The notes under the pieces were generated by a model that was given only the letters and a program-made list of their open reading frames with translations, was not told the origin of the DNA and ran no database searches. A stretch of DNA of 64,000 nucleotides from Aequorivita iocasae (GTDB taxonomy: Bacteria; Bacteroidota; Bacteroidia; Flavobacteriales; Flavobacteriaceae), in contig NZ_CP068439.1 in the NCBI RefSeq assembly GCF_016757735.1, forward strand, positions 3,188,001 through 3,252,000, written 5' to 3'. The translations under genes were made by a program, and so were the position numbers. Of the stretch, positions 25,753 through 34,293 are shown piece after piece. Each line of letters starts with the position of its first letter. Position 1 is the stretch's first letter.

Positions 25753-26706
25753 ATGAATATTTCCATCGTCATACCTCTTCTGAACGAAGAAGAATCGCTA
25801 AATGAATTGTACCGTTGGATTGCAGATGTTATGCAATCCAATGGTTTTTTATACGAGCTCATCTTTATTGACGATGGCAGTACCGATGAATCCTGGAATA
25901 TAATTGAAAAATTATCCCTTGAAAATTCTGAGGTTAAAGGAATTCGTTTTCAGAAGAACTACGGAAAATCGCAAGCCTTGCACGCGGGCTTTGCAATGGC
26001 AAAAGGCGACGTCATTATTACGATGGATGCCGATTTGCAGGACAATCCCGAGGAAATTCCCGAACTCTATAAAATGATTACCGAAGAAGGTTTCGACCTT
26101 GTTTCGGGCTGGAAAAAGAAACGATATGATTCAGTGCTCAGCAAAAATATGCCTTCCAAATTGTTCAATTACGCAGCCCGAAAAACATCTGGGGTAAAAC
26201 TGCACGACTTTAATTGTGGGTTGAAAGCTTATAAAAAAGATGTTGTAAAAACCATAGAGGTTACTGGCGAAATGCACCGCTACATTCCAGTATTGGCTAA
26301 AAATGCTGGTTTCAGCAGAATTTCAGAAAAACCTGTTTTGCACCAGGCCCGAAAATACGGAACCACCAAGTTTGGCGCCGAACGTTTTATCCGCGGGTTT
26401 TTGGACTTGATTACCATTTGGTTTTTGTCGCGTTTCGGCAAAAGACCCATGCACCTTTTTGGCGCTTGGGGGGCATTAATGCTGATAATAGGTTTCTTTT
26501 TGGCGCTTTACTTGGGAATTGACAAACTGTTTTTAAATCCCTTCGGAAGACTTATCACAGAGCGTCCGCAATTTTACATTGCACTTACTGCGATGATTTT
26601 GGGAACGCAACTTTTCCTCGCCGGATTTTTAGGAGAATTGATCCTGAGAAGCAAAAAGGATTCCCGAAACTACATTATTAAAGAACAACGAAACTTCCAC
26701 GATTAA
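25753..26706 (+). CDS. GT2 polyprenyl-phosphate glycosyltransferase (DPM/ArnC-like)
   Basis: 317 residues: GT-A catalytic domain (about 1-225) with SIVIPLLNEEESL, DDGSTDESW and the metal/nucleotide motif DADLQDNPEEIPEL, then two membrane segments (about 233-257 and 273-300). This is the layout of GtrB/ArnC-type enzymes that move a sugar from a nucleotide donor to a polyprenyl phosphate. Follows the DUF4199 gene by 3 nt. Acceptor and sugar are not deducible. Confidence 0.88.
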   Translation: MNISIVIPLLNEEESLNELYRWIADVMQSNGFLYELIFIDDGSTDESWNIIEKLSLENSEVKGIRFQKNYGKSQALHAGFAMAKGDVIITMDADLQDNPEEIPELYKMITEEGFDLVSGWKKKRYDSVLSKNMPSKLFNYAARKTSGVKLHDFNCGLKAYKKDVVKTIEVTGEMHRYIPVLAKNAGFSRISEKPVLHQARKYGTTKFGAERFIRGFLDLITIWFLSRFGKRPMHLFGAWGALMLIIGFFLALYLGIDKLFLNPFGRLITERPQFYIALTAMILGTQLFLAGFLGELILRSKKDSRNYIIKEQRNFHD

Positions 26707-26745
26707 CCATTCAGATTCGTTATTTTTGCACTTTAAATTAAGCGA

Positions 26746-28461
26746 ATGATTTACGTAGATCCGAAAATTTTAGACCGCGTTAACCAGTGGCTCACTCCCT
26801 TTTTCGACGAAAAAACCCAGCACGACATCAAAGAAATGATTGCTTATGATCCCGAGGGATTGGAAGACAGCTTTTATAAAAACCTAGAGTTCGGTACCGG
26901 TGGTATGCGAGGCATCATGGGGCTTGGCGACAACCGAATCAATAAATATACTTTAGGAAAAAACACCCAAGGGCTTTCAAATTATTTAAAAAAACAATTT
27001 CCAAATAAAGAAATTAAGGTCGCAATCGCCTATGATTGTCGCCACAACAGCAAGGAATTTGCAAAAATTGTAGCCGATGTCTTTTCGGCAAACGGTATAA
27101 AAGTTTTTCTTTTTTCAGAATTAAGGCCCACTCCCGAGCTTTCCTTCGCAGTAAAATATTTAGATTGCCAAGCTGGAATTGTTTTAACGGCTTCGCACAA
27201 TCCACCCGAATACAACGGCTATAAAGTGTATTGGAAGGATGGCGGACAGCTTGTTCCACCGCAAGACGGCAAAATAATTGCGGAAATAAATTCACTGAAA
27301 TACGAAGACATAAAATTTGAAGCGAACGAAAATTTAATCCAATTTATAGATTCGGAAGTTGACGAAGCATTTGCAAAAGCTTCAGTTGAAAACGGTACTT
27401 TTAATAGTTCACAAGAAGCGAAAGACCATTTGAAAATTGTTTTTACTTCGCTTCACGGAACGTCAATTACAATGATTCCGAAGGTTTTGGAACAAGCGGG
27501 CTATAAAAATGTTTCCATTGTTGAAGCACAGGCTGAACCGAACGGCGATTTTCCAACGGTAAAATCTCCCAACCCGGAAGAGCCTGCAGCTTTAAAAATG
27601 GCTTTGGAACTTGCAGAAAAAGAAAATGCAGATATCGTAATTGGTACCGACCCCGATTGTGATCGTTTGGGTATTGCCGTTCGTAATGATAAAAACGAAA
27701 TGGTGTTGCTCAACGGAAACCAAACTATGGTTTTGATGACGCACTTTTTATTGGAACAATGGAAAAAAGCTGGAAAATTGAACGGAAAGCAGTTTGTGGC
27801 TTCCACAATTGTTTCAACACCAATGGTTGAAAAAGTTGCGGAACATTTCAACGTAAAATATATGGAAGGGCTCACGGGCTTTAAGTGGATTGCCAAAATG
27901 ATAAAGGACCATCCCGAACTTGAGTTTATTGGCGGAGGCGAAGAAAGCTTCGGTTATTTGGTGGGCGATTTTGTTCGTGATAAAGATGCCGTTACCGCCA
28001 CCCTACTCGCCTGCGAGATTGCCGCGCAGAAAAAACATGCTGGCAGCAACATGTTCCAGTATTTAAACGAAATTTACGACACTTACGGAAATTACCGTGA
28101 ACATCTTATTTCAATTACAAAAAAAGGGAAAAAAGGTGCTGAGGAAATTTCAGCGATTATGAAAACACTTCGTGAGAATCCTTTTAAGGAAATTGCAGGC
28201 AGTAAAGTAATTAGAATGGACGATGTTTCAAAAAACGAAACTACAGATTTCACAAAACAAGAAACTTTGTCATTAAACCTGCCAAAAAGCAACGTTTTAA
28301 TCTATTATACTGAAGACGGCAGCAAAATTGCAGCGCGGCCTAGCGGCACCGAACCGAAAATAAAGTTCTACATTAGCGTGAATACTTCCGAAAAGGATAA
28401 TTTTGAAGAAATACTTCAGAAAAAAATAGACGCTATTGCCGCACAACTAAACGTGAGTTAA
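26746..28461 (+). CDS. Phospho-sugar mutase (phosphoglucomutase/phosphomannomutase family)
   Basis: 571 residues, the full length of this family. Catalytic phosphoserine loop TASHNPPEYNGYK (about 146-158), metal loop GTDPDCDRLGIA, sugar-specificity loop GGGEESFGYLVGD, and phosphate-binding loop RPSGTEPKIKFY near the C terminus. Interconverts hexose 1- and 6-phosphates; the long form with GEESFG is usually glucose specific. A -7 box TATTTTTG lies at 26721-26728, about 17 nt ahead of the ATG. The stop overlaps the next ATG (taatg). Confidence 0.92.
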   Translation: MIYVDPKILDRVNQWLTPFFDEKTQHDIKEMIAYDPEGLEDSFYKNLEFGTGGMRGIMGLGDNRINKYTLGKNTQGLSNYLKKQFPNKEIKVAIAYDCRHNSKEFAKIVADVFSANGIKVFLFSELRPTPELSFAVKYLDCQAGIVLTASHNPPEYNGYKVYWKDGGQLVPPQDGKIIAEINSLKYEDIKFEANENLIQFIDSEVDEAFAKASVENGTFNSSQEAKDHLKIVFTSLHGTSITMIPKVLEQAGYKNVSIVEAQAEPNGDFPTVKSPNPEEPAALKMALELAEKENADIVIGTDPDCDRLGIAVRNDKNEMVLLNGNQTMVLMTHFLLEQWKKAGKLNGKQFVASTIVSTPMVEKVAEHFNVKYMEGLTGFKWIAKMIKDHPELEFIGGGEESFGYLVGDFVRDKDAVTATLLACEIAAQKKHAGSNMFQYLNEIYDTYGNYREHLISITKKGKKGAEEISAIMKTLRENPFKEIAGSKVIRMDDVSKNETTDFTKQETLSLNLPKSNVLIYYTEDGSKIAARPSGTEPKIKFYISVNTSEKDNFEEILQKKIDAIAAQLNVS

Positions 28462-30287
28462 TGAATTATTTCAGAAAAATACTGCGCTACGCGTATCCTT
28501 ATAAAAGATTTGCTTTTTTAAATATCTTTTTTAACGTGCTGTATGCTTTGTTCAGTACGCTTTCGTTTGTGGCGCTCATCCCTGTTTTGGAAATTATCTT
28601 TAGCGACCAGCGCACGCTTGGGCCACGGCCGGTTTATAAAGGAATATCAAACGTAAAAGATTTTTCACAGGAATACCTAAATTACTTTATAATTGAAAAC
28701 ATCAACAAATACGGGGAGTTCAAGATTTTGATGTACATGGTTGGGATTATAATCGCTTTGTTTTTGTTGAAGAACTTAAGCAATTATTTGGCGATGTTCT
28801 ACTCAACCTTTCTTCGGAACGGAGTATTGAAGGATCTTCGGAACGATCTTTACAGCAAGGTAATACAGTTTCCTCTGGCGTTCTATTCCGAAAAGCGAAA
28901 AGGAGATACTATTTCCCGACTTAGCGGTGACGTAGACGAAGTAAAAAATTCGGTGCTTTCGGTCTTGGAAATGATTGTTCGTGAGCCGTTGACCATTATC
29001 TTTTCTTTAGTTACAATGCTTTTCATTAGTGCAAAACTTACATTATTTGTATTTCTTTTTCTACCTATTTCCGGTTTTTTAATTTCTAAAGTGGGAAAAT
29101 CACTTAAAAAAGGCTCTTTAAAAGTGCAACAGGAACAAGGGGTGTTTCTTTCCATTCTGGAAGAGACCATGGGCGGTCTGCGCATTATTAAAGCTTTTCA
29201 TGCAGAAAACCTCTTTCAGAAAAAATTTGAGGACAGTAATGAACGATTTTATAAATATTCAAATTCAGTATTGAACCGACAAAACCTTGCTTCACCGTTA
29301 AGTGAGCTGTTGGGAATCATTACCATTGGCGTTCTTTTGGTGTATGGCGGTTATTTGGTTTTTGTTGATAGAACACTGGAGGCCAGTTTCTTCATTGGCT
29401 ATATTATGTTGGCCTATAATATTCTAACCCCCGCTAAGGCTATTGCAAAGGCTAGTTATTCCCTTAAACGCGCTGATGGTTCCGCACACCGGATTTTGGA
29501 ATTGTTAGAAGCTGAAAATACTATTGTAGATATTAAAAATCCTGTGCAAAAGGAAGGTTTTGATGGAGTTATTTCAATCAAAAATATTTCCTTTAAATAT
29601 GAAGACCAATACGTGTTAAAGGATTTTTCACTTGAAATTCCAAAGGGAAAAACCGTTGCGCTTGTGGGCCAATCTGGGAGTGGAAAAAGTACAATTGCGA
29701 ATTTGCTTACCCGTTTTTACGATGTGAACCAGGGAAGCATTGAAATTGACGGCGTGGATATAAAAAATATTTCAAAAAAATCCCTTCGCGGCTTAATGGG
29801 TATTGTTTCACAGGATTCCATTCTTTTTAATGACTCCGTTGCTAATAACTTAAAGCTTGGAAAACCCAATGCTTCCGAAGCTGAATTGATGGAAGCTGCG
29901 GAAATAAGTAATTCCTATGAATTCATAAAAGATTTGCCCGAAGGTTTTGAAACCAATATAGGCGATAGCGGCAACAAACTGAGTGGCGGCCAAAAACAGC
30001 GATTGAGCATCGCCCGCGCCGTTTTGAAAAATCCGCCGATTATGATTTTGGACGAGGCAACTTCGGCTTTGGATACCGAGAGCGAACGTTTGGTGCAGGA
30101 TGCGTTGGAGAAAATGATGAAAAACAGAACTTCCATCGTCATTGCCCATAGGCTTTCTACCATTCAAAATGCCGATAATATTGTGGTGCTTTCCAAAGGA
30201 AAGATCGTAGAACAGGGCAAGCACCAAGAGCTTTTGGAGAAAAAAGGCGTGTATTACAGTTTGGTGGAAATGCAGTCTTTGGCGTAA
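28461..30287 (+). CDS. MsbA-like ABC exporter (fused permease and ATPase)
   Basis: 608 residues: six membrane helices in the N-terminal ~340, then an ATPase domain with Walker A GQSGSGKST, Q-loop SQDSILFNDS, signature LSGGQKQRLSIARA, Walker B IMILDEATSALD and H-loop IAHRLST. Exports lipid A-type lipids, polysaccharide precursors or drugs as a homodimer. The start overlaps the mutase stop by one base. In context it probably flips envelope lipids, but the sequence does not fix the cargo. Confidence 0.9.
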   Translation: MNYFRKILRYAYPYKRFAFLNIFFNVLYALFSTLSFVALIPVLEIIFSDQRTLGPRPVYKGISNVKDFSQEYLNYFIIENINKYGEFKILMYMVGIIIALFLLKNLSNYLAMFYSTFLRNGVLKDLRNDLYSKVIQFPLAFYSEKRKGDTISRLSGDVDEVKNSVLSVLEMIVREPLTIIFSLVTMLFISAKLTLFVFLFLPISGFLISKVGKSLKKGSLKVQQEQGVFLSILEETMGGLRIIKAFHAENLFQKKFEDSNERFYKYSNSVLNRQNLASPLSELLGIITIGVLLVYGGYLVFVDRTLEASFFIGYIMLAYNILTPAKAIAKASYSLKRADGSAHRILELLEAENTIVDIKNPVQKEGFDGVISIKNISFKYEDQYVLKDFSLEIPKGKTVALVGQSGSGKSTIANLLTRFYDVNQGSIEIDGVDIKNISKKSLRGLMGIVSQDSILFNDSVANNLKLGKPNASEAELMEAAEISNSYEFIKDLPEGFETNIGDSGNKLSGGQKQRLSIARAVLKNPPIMILDEATSALDTESERLVQDALEKMMKNRTSIVIAHRLSTIQNADNIVVLSKGKIVEQGKHQELLEKKGVYYSLVEMQSLA

Positions 30288-30359
30288 CGGAAATTAAAAA
30301 TTCCGTAACAAATTAAACCTTTCCGAAATATTTCCGTCATATAACCGATTGCGCAAACA

Positions 30360-30914
30360 ATGGTTGAAGAACAAGAACTGGTAACGGCATTGCAGACCGA
30401 TGGGGCCAAAGAGGCTGCGTTTCGGGAACTGGTGGCGCAGTATAAAGAGCGACTCTATTGGCAAATCAGGAATATGGTCTTGGATCATGATGATGCAGAT
30501 GATGTGCTTCAAAACACCTTTATAAAAATTTTCAGAAATATTAAATCGTTTAAAGGTGAAAGCAAGTTGCACACGTGGATGTACCGCATTGCCGCCAATG
30601 AATCCATTACCTTTCTGAACAAAAAGGCACGCCGCAACAATGTATCAATAGACAATGTGAAAGACAATGCGGTGCGCAAACTGGAAACAGATGTCTATTT
30701 TGAAGGAGACCAATTGCAACTGGAGTTTCAGAAAGCAATTGCAACCCTCCCAGAAAAACAACGGTTGATTTTTACGATGAAGTATTTTGAAGACCACACC
30801 TTTGAGGAACTTTCAGAAATACTGGAAACCTCTGTGGGCGGTTTAAAAAGCAGCTACCACATAGCCGTAAAGAAAATTACCGAATTCATAAAAAATCACG
30901 ATGAAACTCTTTGA
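30360..30914 (+). CDS. ECF-type RNA polymerase sigma factor (second in window)
   Basis: 184 residues: region 2 (LYWQIRNMVLDHDDADDVLQ ... FKGESKLHTWMYRIAANES) and region 4 (LPEKQRLIFTMKYFEDHTFEELSEILETSVGGLKSSYHIAVKKI). Opens an operon with a membrane anti-sigma candidate and a Spy/CpxP-like protein. Differs from the sigma factor at 2406-2912 in both helix-turn-helix residues and partner genes, so they serve separate circuits. No consensus target promoter is evident. Confidence 0.92.
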   Translation: MVEEQELVTALQTDGAKEAAFRELVAQYKERLYWQIRNMVLDHDDADDVLQNTFIKIFRNIKSFKGESKLHTWMYRIAANESITFLNKKARRNNVSIDNVKDNAVRKLETDVYFEGDQLQLEFQKAIATLPEKQRLIFTMKYFEDHTFEELSEILETSVGGLKSSYHIAVKKITEFIKNHDETL

Positions 30915-30938
30915 GGTTTTTAAAGTCAGAGTTAAATA

Positions 30939-31436
30939 ATGGAAAAAAATAAAAACATACCTACTTTTAAAACCCCCAAAAATTATTTTGAAACTTTTGA
31001 GGAGCGCCTTTTCGTTAAAATGGCTGAAGAAAACTTCCCCAAAAGCACAGGATTTAAAATACCGAAGCAGTATTTTGAAAACTTCGATGCAAGAATTTTA
31101 AAAGAAATTTCATCGTCAGAAAAACCAAAAAAAGTAATCCCACTTTTCCCTCGGAAATATTTTGGGTATGCCGCCGCTATTGCCGCTTCTTTGGTTATTG
31201 GCTTTACACTTTTCAATACAAAAAACAATACATCCACGCTTGATTCGCTTCAATTGGCAGCTATTGACACCTATATTGAAGAGGGTAACTTAAACCTAGA
31301 CCTTTACGACGTGACTTCATATATAGAAAATGAAGACATTGCCAACATAGATTTGGACGCCAAGTATTTTACCGACAGTTCACTAAAAGAATATCTTTTT
31401 GAAATTATTGATACAGAAACCTTAATTGATGAGTAA
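30939..31436 (+). CDS. Putative anti-sigma factor with duplicated N-terminal motif
   Basis: 165 residues. The cytosolic N-terminal part has two copies of a short motif about 35 residues apart: FKTPKNYFETFEERL and FKIPKQYFENFDARIL. One membrane helix follows (about 70-92), then an acidic periplasmic domain. It begins 24 nt after the ECF sigma gene and its stop overlaps the next ATG (taatg). The position and single-helix topology make it the likely sigma inhibitor; no ZAS zinc motif is visible. Confidence 0.7.
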   Translation: MEKNKNIPTFKTPKNYFETFEERLFVKMAEENFPKSTGFKIPKQYFENFDARILKEISSSEKPKKVIPLFPRKYFGYAAAIAASLVIGFTLFNTKNNTSTLDSLQLAAIDTYIEEGNLNLDLYDVTSYIENEDIANIDLDAKYFTDSSLKEYLFEIIDTETLIDE

Positions 31437-31879
31437 TGAATAAATTAGTCATGCTACTTTTCCTTTTGGCAGCAACCATGCAGGCACAAGATGGAAAACA
31501 CGAAAAAATAAAGGCTTGGAAAACAGCTTATATTACTGAAAAACTTTCGCTCACCTCTGCTGAGGCAGAAAAGTTCTGGCCTATTTATAATAAATACGAT
31601 GATAAATTTCACGAGCTTCGGAAAAAAGAGCGAACTGAAATTTTTAAAAAGTTGAGAGATGGACTTGAAAATCTTACCGAGACCGAAGCCAATGAATTAA
31701 TAGACAAGAATCTTTCCATTGAATCCAGTGAACTGGAATTACGTAAGCAAATGACTGTGGAACTGAGAAAAGTACTTTCACCCAAAAAAATAATTATTCT
31801 CAAAAAAACGGAAGACGATTTTAAGCGGGAACTTTTAGAACGCTACCGTGGCAGCAAAGGCGAAAAAGGTCCCAAGTAA
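31436..31879 (+). CDS. Spy/CpxP-like periplasmic sensor of the ECF module
   Basis: 147 residues: signal peptide (to about 18, ATMQAQ), then an all-helical charged protein with LTSAEAEKFWPIYNKYDDKFHELRKKER. This is the long-helix hook pattern of CpxP/Spy/heavy-metal-sensor proteins, in Bacteroidota usually named sensor of ECF-type sigma factor. It probably chaperones or senses unfolded envelope protein or metal. The start codon overlaps the preceding stop, and a strong terminator follows, closing the three-gene operon. Confidence 0.8.
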   Translation: MNKLVMLLFLLAATMQAQDGKHEKIKAWKTAYITEKLSLTSAEAEKFWPIYNKYDDKFHELRKKERTEIFKKLRDGLENLTETEANELIDKNLSIESSELELRKQMTVELRKVLSPKKIIILKKTEDDFKRELLERYRGSKGEKGPK

Positions 31880-31884
31880 CCAAA

Positions 31885-31920
31885 ATAGAAAAAGCCCCGG
31901 CATGCTGGGGCTTTTTCTAT
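31885..31920. terminator. Strong terminator after the ECF operon
   Basis: Arms atagaaaaagcccc (31885-31898) and ggggctttttctat (31907-31920) pair perfectly over 14 bp around an 8-nt loop. Lies between convergent genes and can work both ways. Confidence 0.87.
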
Positions 31921-31936
31921 TATTTAAATTATTAAA

Positions 31937-32782
31937 TTACATTGCGCCCCATTCTTTTAATGACTTTTGATTTAAAGCCACATAATCATCATTACCTGCT
32001 GCCTTTGCAAGTTCTATCGATTTTTTTGCGGCTTCAATAGCGCCTTTTTTATCTCCCGCTTTTGCGTAGATTAAAGACTTTTGTCGCAACTGCCAAAACT
32101 TGGGCTCTTTGTTCATTTCAACTGCCTTATCAATCCAAGCCTTAGCCTGATTTATATCTTTTCCAGCCTCTAAATAATACACGGCTGCTGAATAATAATC
32201 GTTTGCCGAAGGGCCGTTCATCACTCTTTGGATGCTCTCTGAAACGGTTTTGTCAGTTCCAAATTTAATGGGTACGCCCACATAGGTTTTTTCCCAAAGT
32301 AATCCCAGCATGGCAGAATCATTTTTCAACTCATCAAAAGACATTGTAAATGTTTCTATATTCATAGGCATCGGGTACGCTGCAGCAGATACTTGTGCAG
32401 CAACTTTACTATCGTCCCATTTTTCAGGAGTTCCCCAATTAGTAGTGTCCTCATAAAAGTATATCTCCCAGTTTGATGTTCCTGGTTTTGTGTAAATAGC
32501 ATAACTGCCTGCCTTAACTGTTTTACCTCCTATCTCCACATCGTCGCTAAAGGTTATCTTCGTATTTGCATTTGCCCCTGTACGCCACATTTTGTCATAA
32601 GGAACCAAGCCCCCGTATATAATTCTTCCTTTCATGGACGGCCTAGAGTATTCTAAAGTTACATCTGTCAAGCCCACTTTTTGCTCAATTTTTTGGAACG
32701 GGCTAGGTTGGGGGGTTTCTATTTGTGCCTGTATGCCAAATGTTAACATGAAGGCAGAAAAAAGTAAAAAAATTTTTTTCAT
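31937..32782 (-). CDS. DUF2911 secreted protein with TPR-like tail
   Basis: 281 residues: signal peptide (to about 19, IQAQ), the Bacteroidota DUF2911 domain (about 25-175, VTLEYSRPSMKGRIIYGGLVPYDKMW, GSYAIYTKPG), then helical repeats (about 185-278) resembling two TPR units (YYLEAGKDINQAKAWIDKAVEM). Function of the family is unknown. Monocistronic, divergent from the photolyase operon. Confidence 0.85.
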   Translation of the reverse strand: MKKIFLLFSAFMLTFGIQAQIETPQPSPFQKIEQKVGLTDVTLEYSRPSMKGRIIYGGLVPYDKMWRTGANANTKITFSDDVEIGGKTVKAGSYAIYTKPGTSNWEIYFYEDTTNWGTPEKWDDSKVAAQVSAAAYPMPMNIETFTMSFDELKNDSAMLGLLWEKTYVGVPIKFGTDKTVSESIQRVMNGPSANDYYSAAVYYLEAGKDINQAKAWIDKAVEMNKEPKFWQLRQKSLIYAKAGDKKGAIEAAKKSIELAKAAGNDDYVALNQKSLKEWGAM

Positions 32783-32934
32783 TGTAATGGTTTTAAGGTG
32801 ATTATAATTTTCACGAAGTTACTGTTTGGTTTTTTTTAAATAGTTAAGGAAAACCTAAAATCTTACTTTTTTTGAGCGAAAAGAAAGTCTGTAATCAATG
32901 AGTATAGCTTAAACACAGCACAACTGTTAATTTT

Positions 32935-32966
32935 TTGTTTAATCTTTTTATACTATCTTAAAACAA
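32935..32966. promoter_or_regulatory. Inverted repeat in the photolyase-operon control region
   Basis: TTGTTTAA (32935-32942) and TTAAAACAA (32958-32966) form an imperfect inverted repeat about 28 nt ahead of the 38-residue leader gene. It could bind a dimeric regulator or be a chance of AT-rich DNA. Confidence 0.25.
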
Positions 32967-32993
32967 ACTATTTTTAAGAAAAAAATTGAATCC

Positions 32994-33110
32994 ATGTTTA
33001 AGTTTTTAAAAAGAATATTTAAAGTTCGTTTCCGAAATGGCGCTGTAGAAGCAAATACTTATAGGCTTTTGCGCATGAACAGTAAACTTTCGTTCAAGCA
33101 AGTAAAATAA
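32994..33110 (+). CDS. 38-residue basic protein, first gene of the photolyase operon
   Basis: Short frame of 38 residues (MFKFLKRIFKVRF at the start, LSFKQVK at the end), very basic with an amphipathic N terminus. It ends 7 nt before the SRPBCC gene and starts after the AT-rich control region, as a real first gene would. I do not recognise it. Lysine/arginine enrichment would suit nucleic-acid or membrane contact. It could instead be a leader peptide. Confidence 0.45.
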   Translation: MFKFLKRIFKVRFRNGAVEANTYRLLRMNSKLSFKQVK

Positions 33111-33117
33111 GCTTTTA

Positions 33118-33579
33118 ATGAAAATTTACACTCTACAGGCCAAACAAAATTTGCCCATATCTAAGGAGGAGGCTTGGCGGTTCTTATCAGATCCTAAAAA
33201 CCTGAAAATAATTACGCCAGATTATATGGGTTTCAATATCCAGTCCGGAGCAGACAGACCTATGTTTGCAGGGCAAATTATTGAATATTTAGTCACCCCA
33301 ATTCTGGGAATAAAAACTAAATGGGTTACAGAAATTACCCACGTTGTAGATAAGGAATATTTTGTTGATGAGCAACGCTTTGGGCCTTATGCGCTATGGC
33401 ACCATAAACATTTTATAAAAGAAATTGATGGCGGGATTGAAATGGAGGATTTGCTTCACTATAAGCTGCCTTTTGGTTTTTTGGGCCAATTGGCGCATCC
33501 TTTTTTGGTGAAACCCAAACTCGACGAAATATTTGAATATCGAAAAAATAAATTGGTGGAACTTTTCGGTCCCTTATAA
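33118..33579 (+). CDS. SRPBCC/START-like ligand-binding protein
   Basis: 153 residues with the helix-grip pattern of SRPBCC proteins: LPISKEEAWRFLSDPKNLKIITPDYMGF at the start (kept here as the family signature segment, shown in two parts as LPISKEEAWRFL and SDPKNLKIITP), and the C-terminal helix PFLVKPKLDEIFEYRK. Likely binds a hydrophobic ligand. Second in the operon with the SDR and photolyase genes, a grouping common in Bacteroidota and some Proteobacteria, suggesting a role in light- or pigment-linked stress. Confidence 0.8.
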   Translation: MKIYTLQAKQNLPISKEEAWRFLSDPKNLKIITPDYMGFNIQSGADRPMFAGQIIEYLVTPILGIKTKWVTEITHVVDKEYFVDEQRFGPYALWHHKHFIKEIDGGIEMEDLLHYKLPFGFLGQLAHPFLVKPKLDEIFEYRKNKLVELFGPL

Positions 33580-33596
33580 TTCACAACATAAGAATT

Positions 33597-34292
33597 ATGC
33601 AAAAAAACATACTATTAATAGGTGGTTCTTATGGAATTGGAGCTGCTATTGCTGCAAAATTGAAAGAAAATCATAATGTGATCATCGCATCACGAAGCAG
33701 TGAAGATATTCCAAAGGGCATAACACACTTTTCTTTTGATGCGTTGAAGGATGATATTACAACATTGGATTTGCCCGAAAGAATTGATGGTTTTGTATAC
33801 TGCCCGGGCAGTATTAACCTCAAACCTTTTAAAATGATGAGCCCTGAAACGTTTAGCCAAGATATGGAACTTAATTTCCACTCGCTTATGCGGGTGGTTC
33901 ACGGTTTGTTGCCCAATCTGAAAAATTCAGATCAGGCCAGCCTTTTATTTTTCAGCACCGTTGCTGTTAAGATAGGGATGCCTTTCCATACCAGCGTGGC
34001 TGCAGCAAAAGGTGCTATTGAAGGATTTGCAAAAGCTCTTGCCGCGGAATACGCCCCAAACTTTCGAGTGAACGTAATTGCACCATCATTAACCGATTCG
34101 CCTTTGACTTCAAAACTTTTGAATAACGATGCAAAAAAAGAAAAGATGGCGGAGCGTCACCCACTGAAAAAAGTAGGCAACACTGAAGATATTGCTGCAA
34201 TGGCAACATTTCTACTAAATGATGAATCAAAATGGATTACGGGTCAAATTTTTGGGGTAGATGGCGGACTTTCAACCTTAAACGTAAATTAA
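33597..34292 (+). CDS. SDR-family protein lacking the catalytic tyrosine
   Basis: 231 residues. The Rossmann start (ILLIGGSYGIGAAIAAKL) and C-terminal WITGQIFGVDGG are typical of short-chain dehydrogenases, and the active-site strand serine (LLFFSTVAV) is present. The usual YxxxK reads Val-Ala-Ala-Ala-Lys (HTSVAAAKGA), so the proton-donating tyrosine is missing. It may bind NAD(P) without ordinary dehydrogenase chemistry. It sits 17 nt after the SRPBCC gene and 1 nt before the photolyase start, so the operon is firm. Confidence 0.85.
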   Translation: MQKNILLIGGSYGIGAAIAAKLKENHNVIIASRSSEDIPKGITHFSFDALKDDITTLDLPERIDGFVYCPGSINLKPFKMMSPETFSQDMELNFHSLMRVVHGLLPNLKNSDQASLLFFSTVAVKIGMPFHTSVAAAKGAIEGFAKALAAEYAPNFRVNVIAPSLTDSPLTSKLLNNDAKKEKMAERHPLKKVGNTEDIAAMATFLLNDESKWITGQIFGVDGGLSTLNVN

Positions 34293-34293
34293 T

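Noticed and set aside
30287-30306. acggaa...ttccgt as terminator of the ABC exporter gene
   Set aside because: Six-bp stem with no T run; too weak to call.
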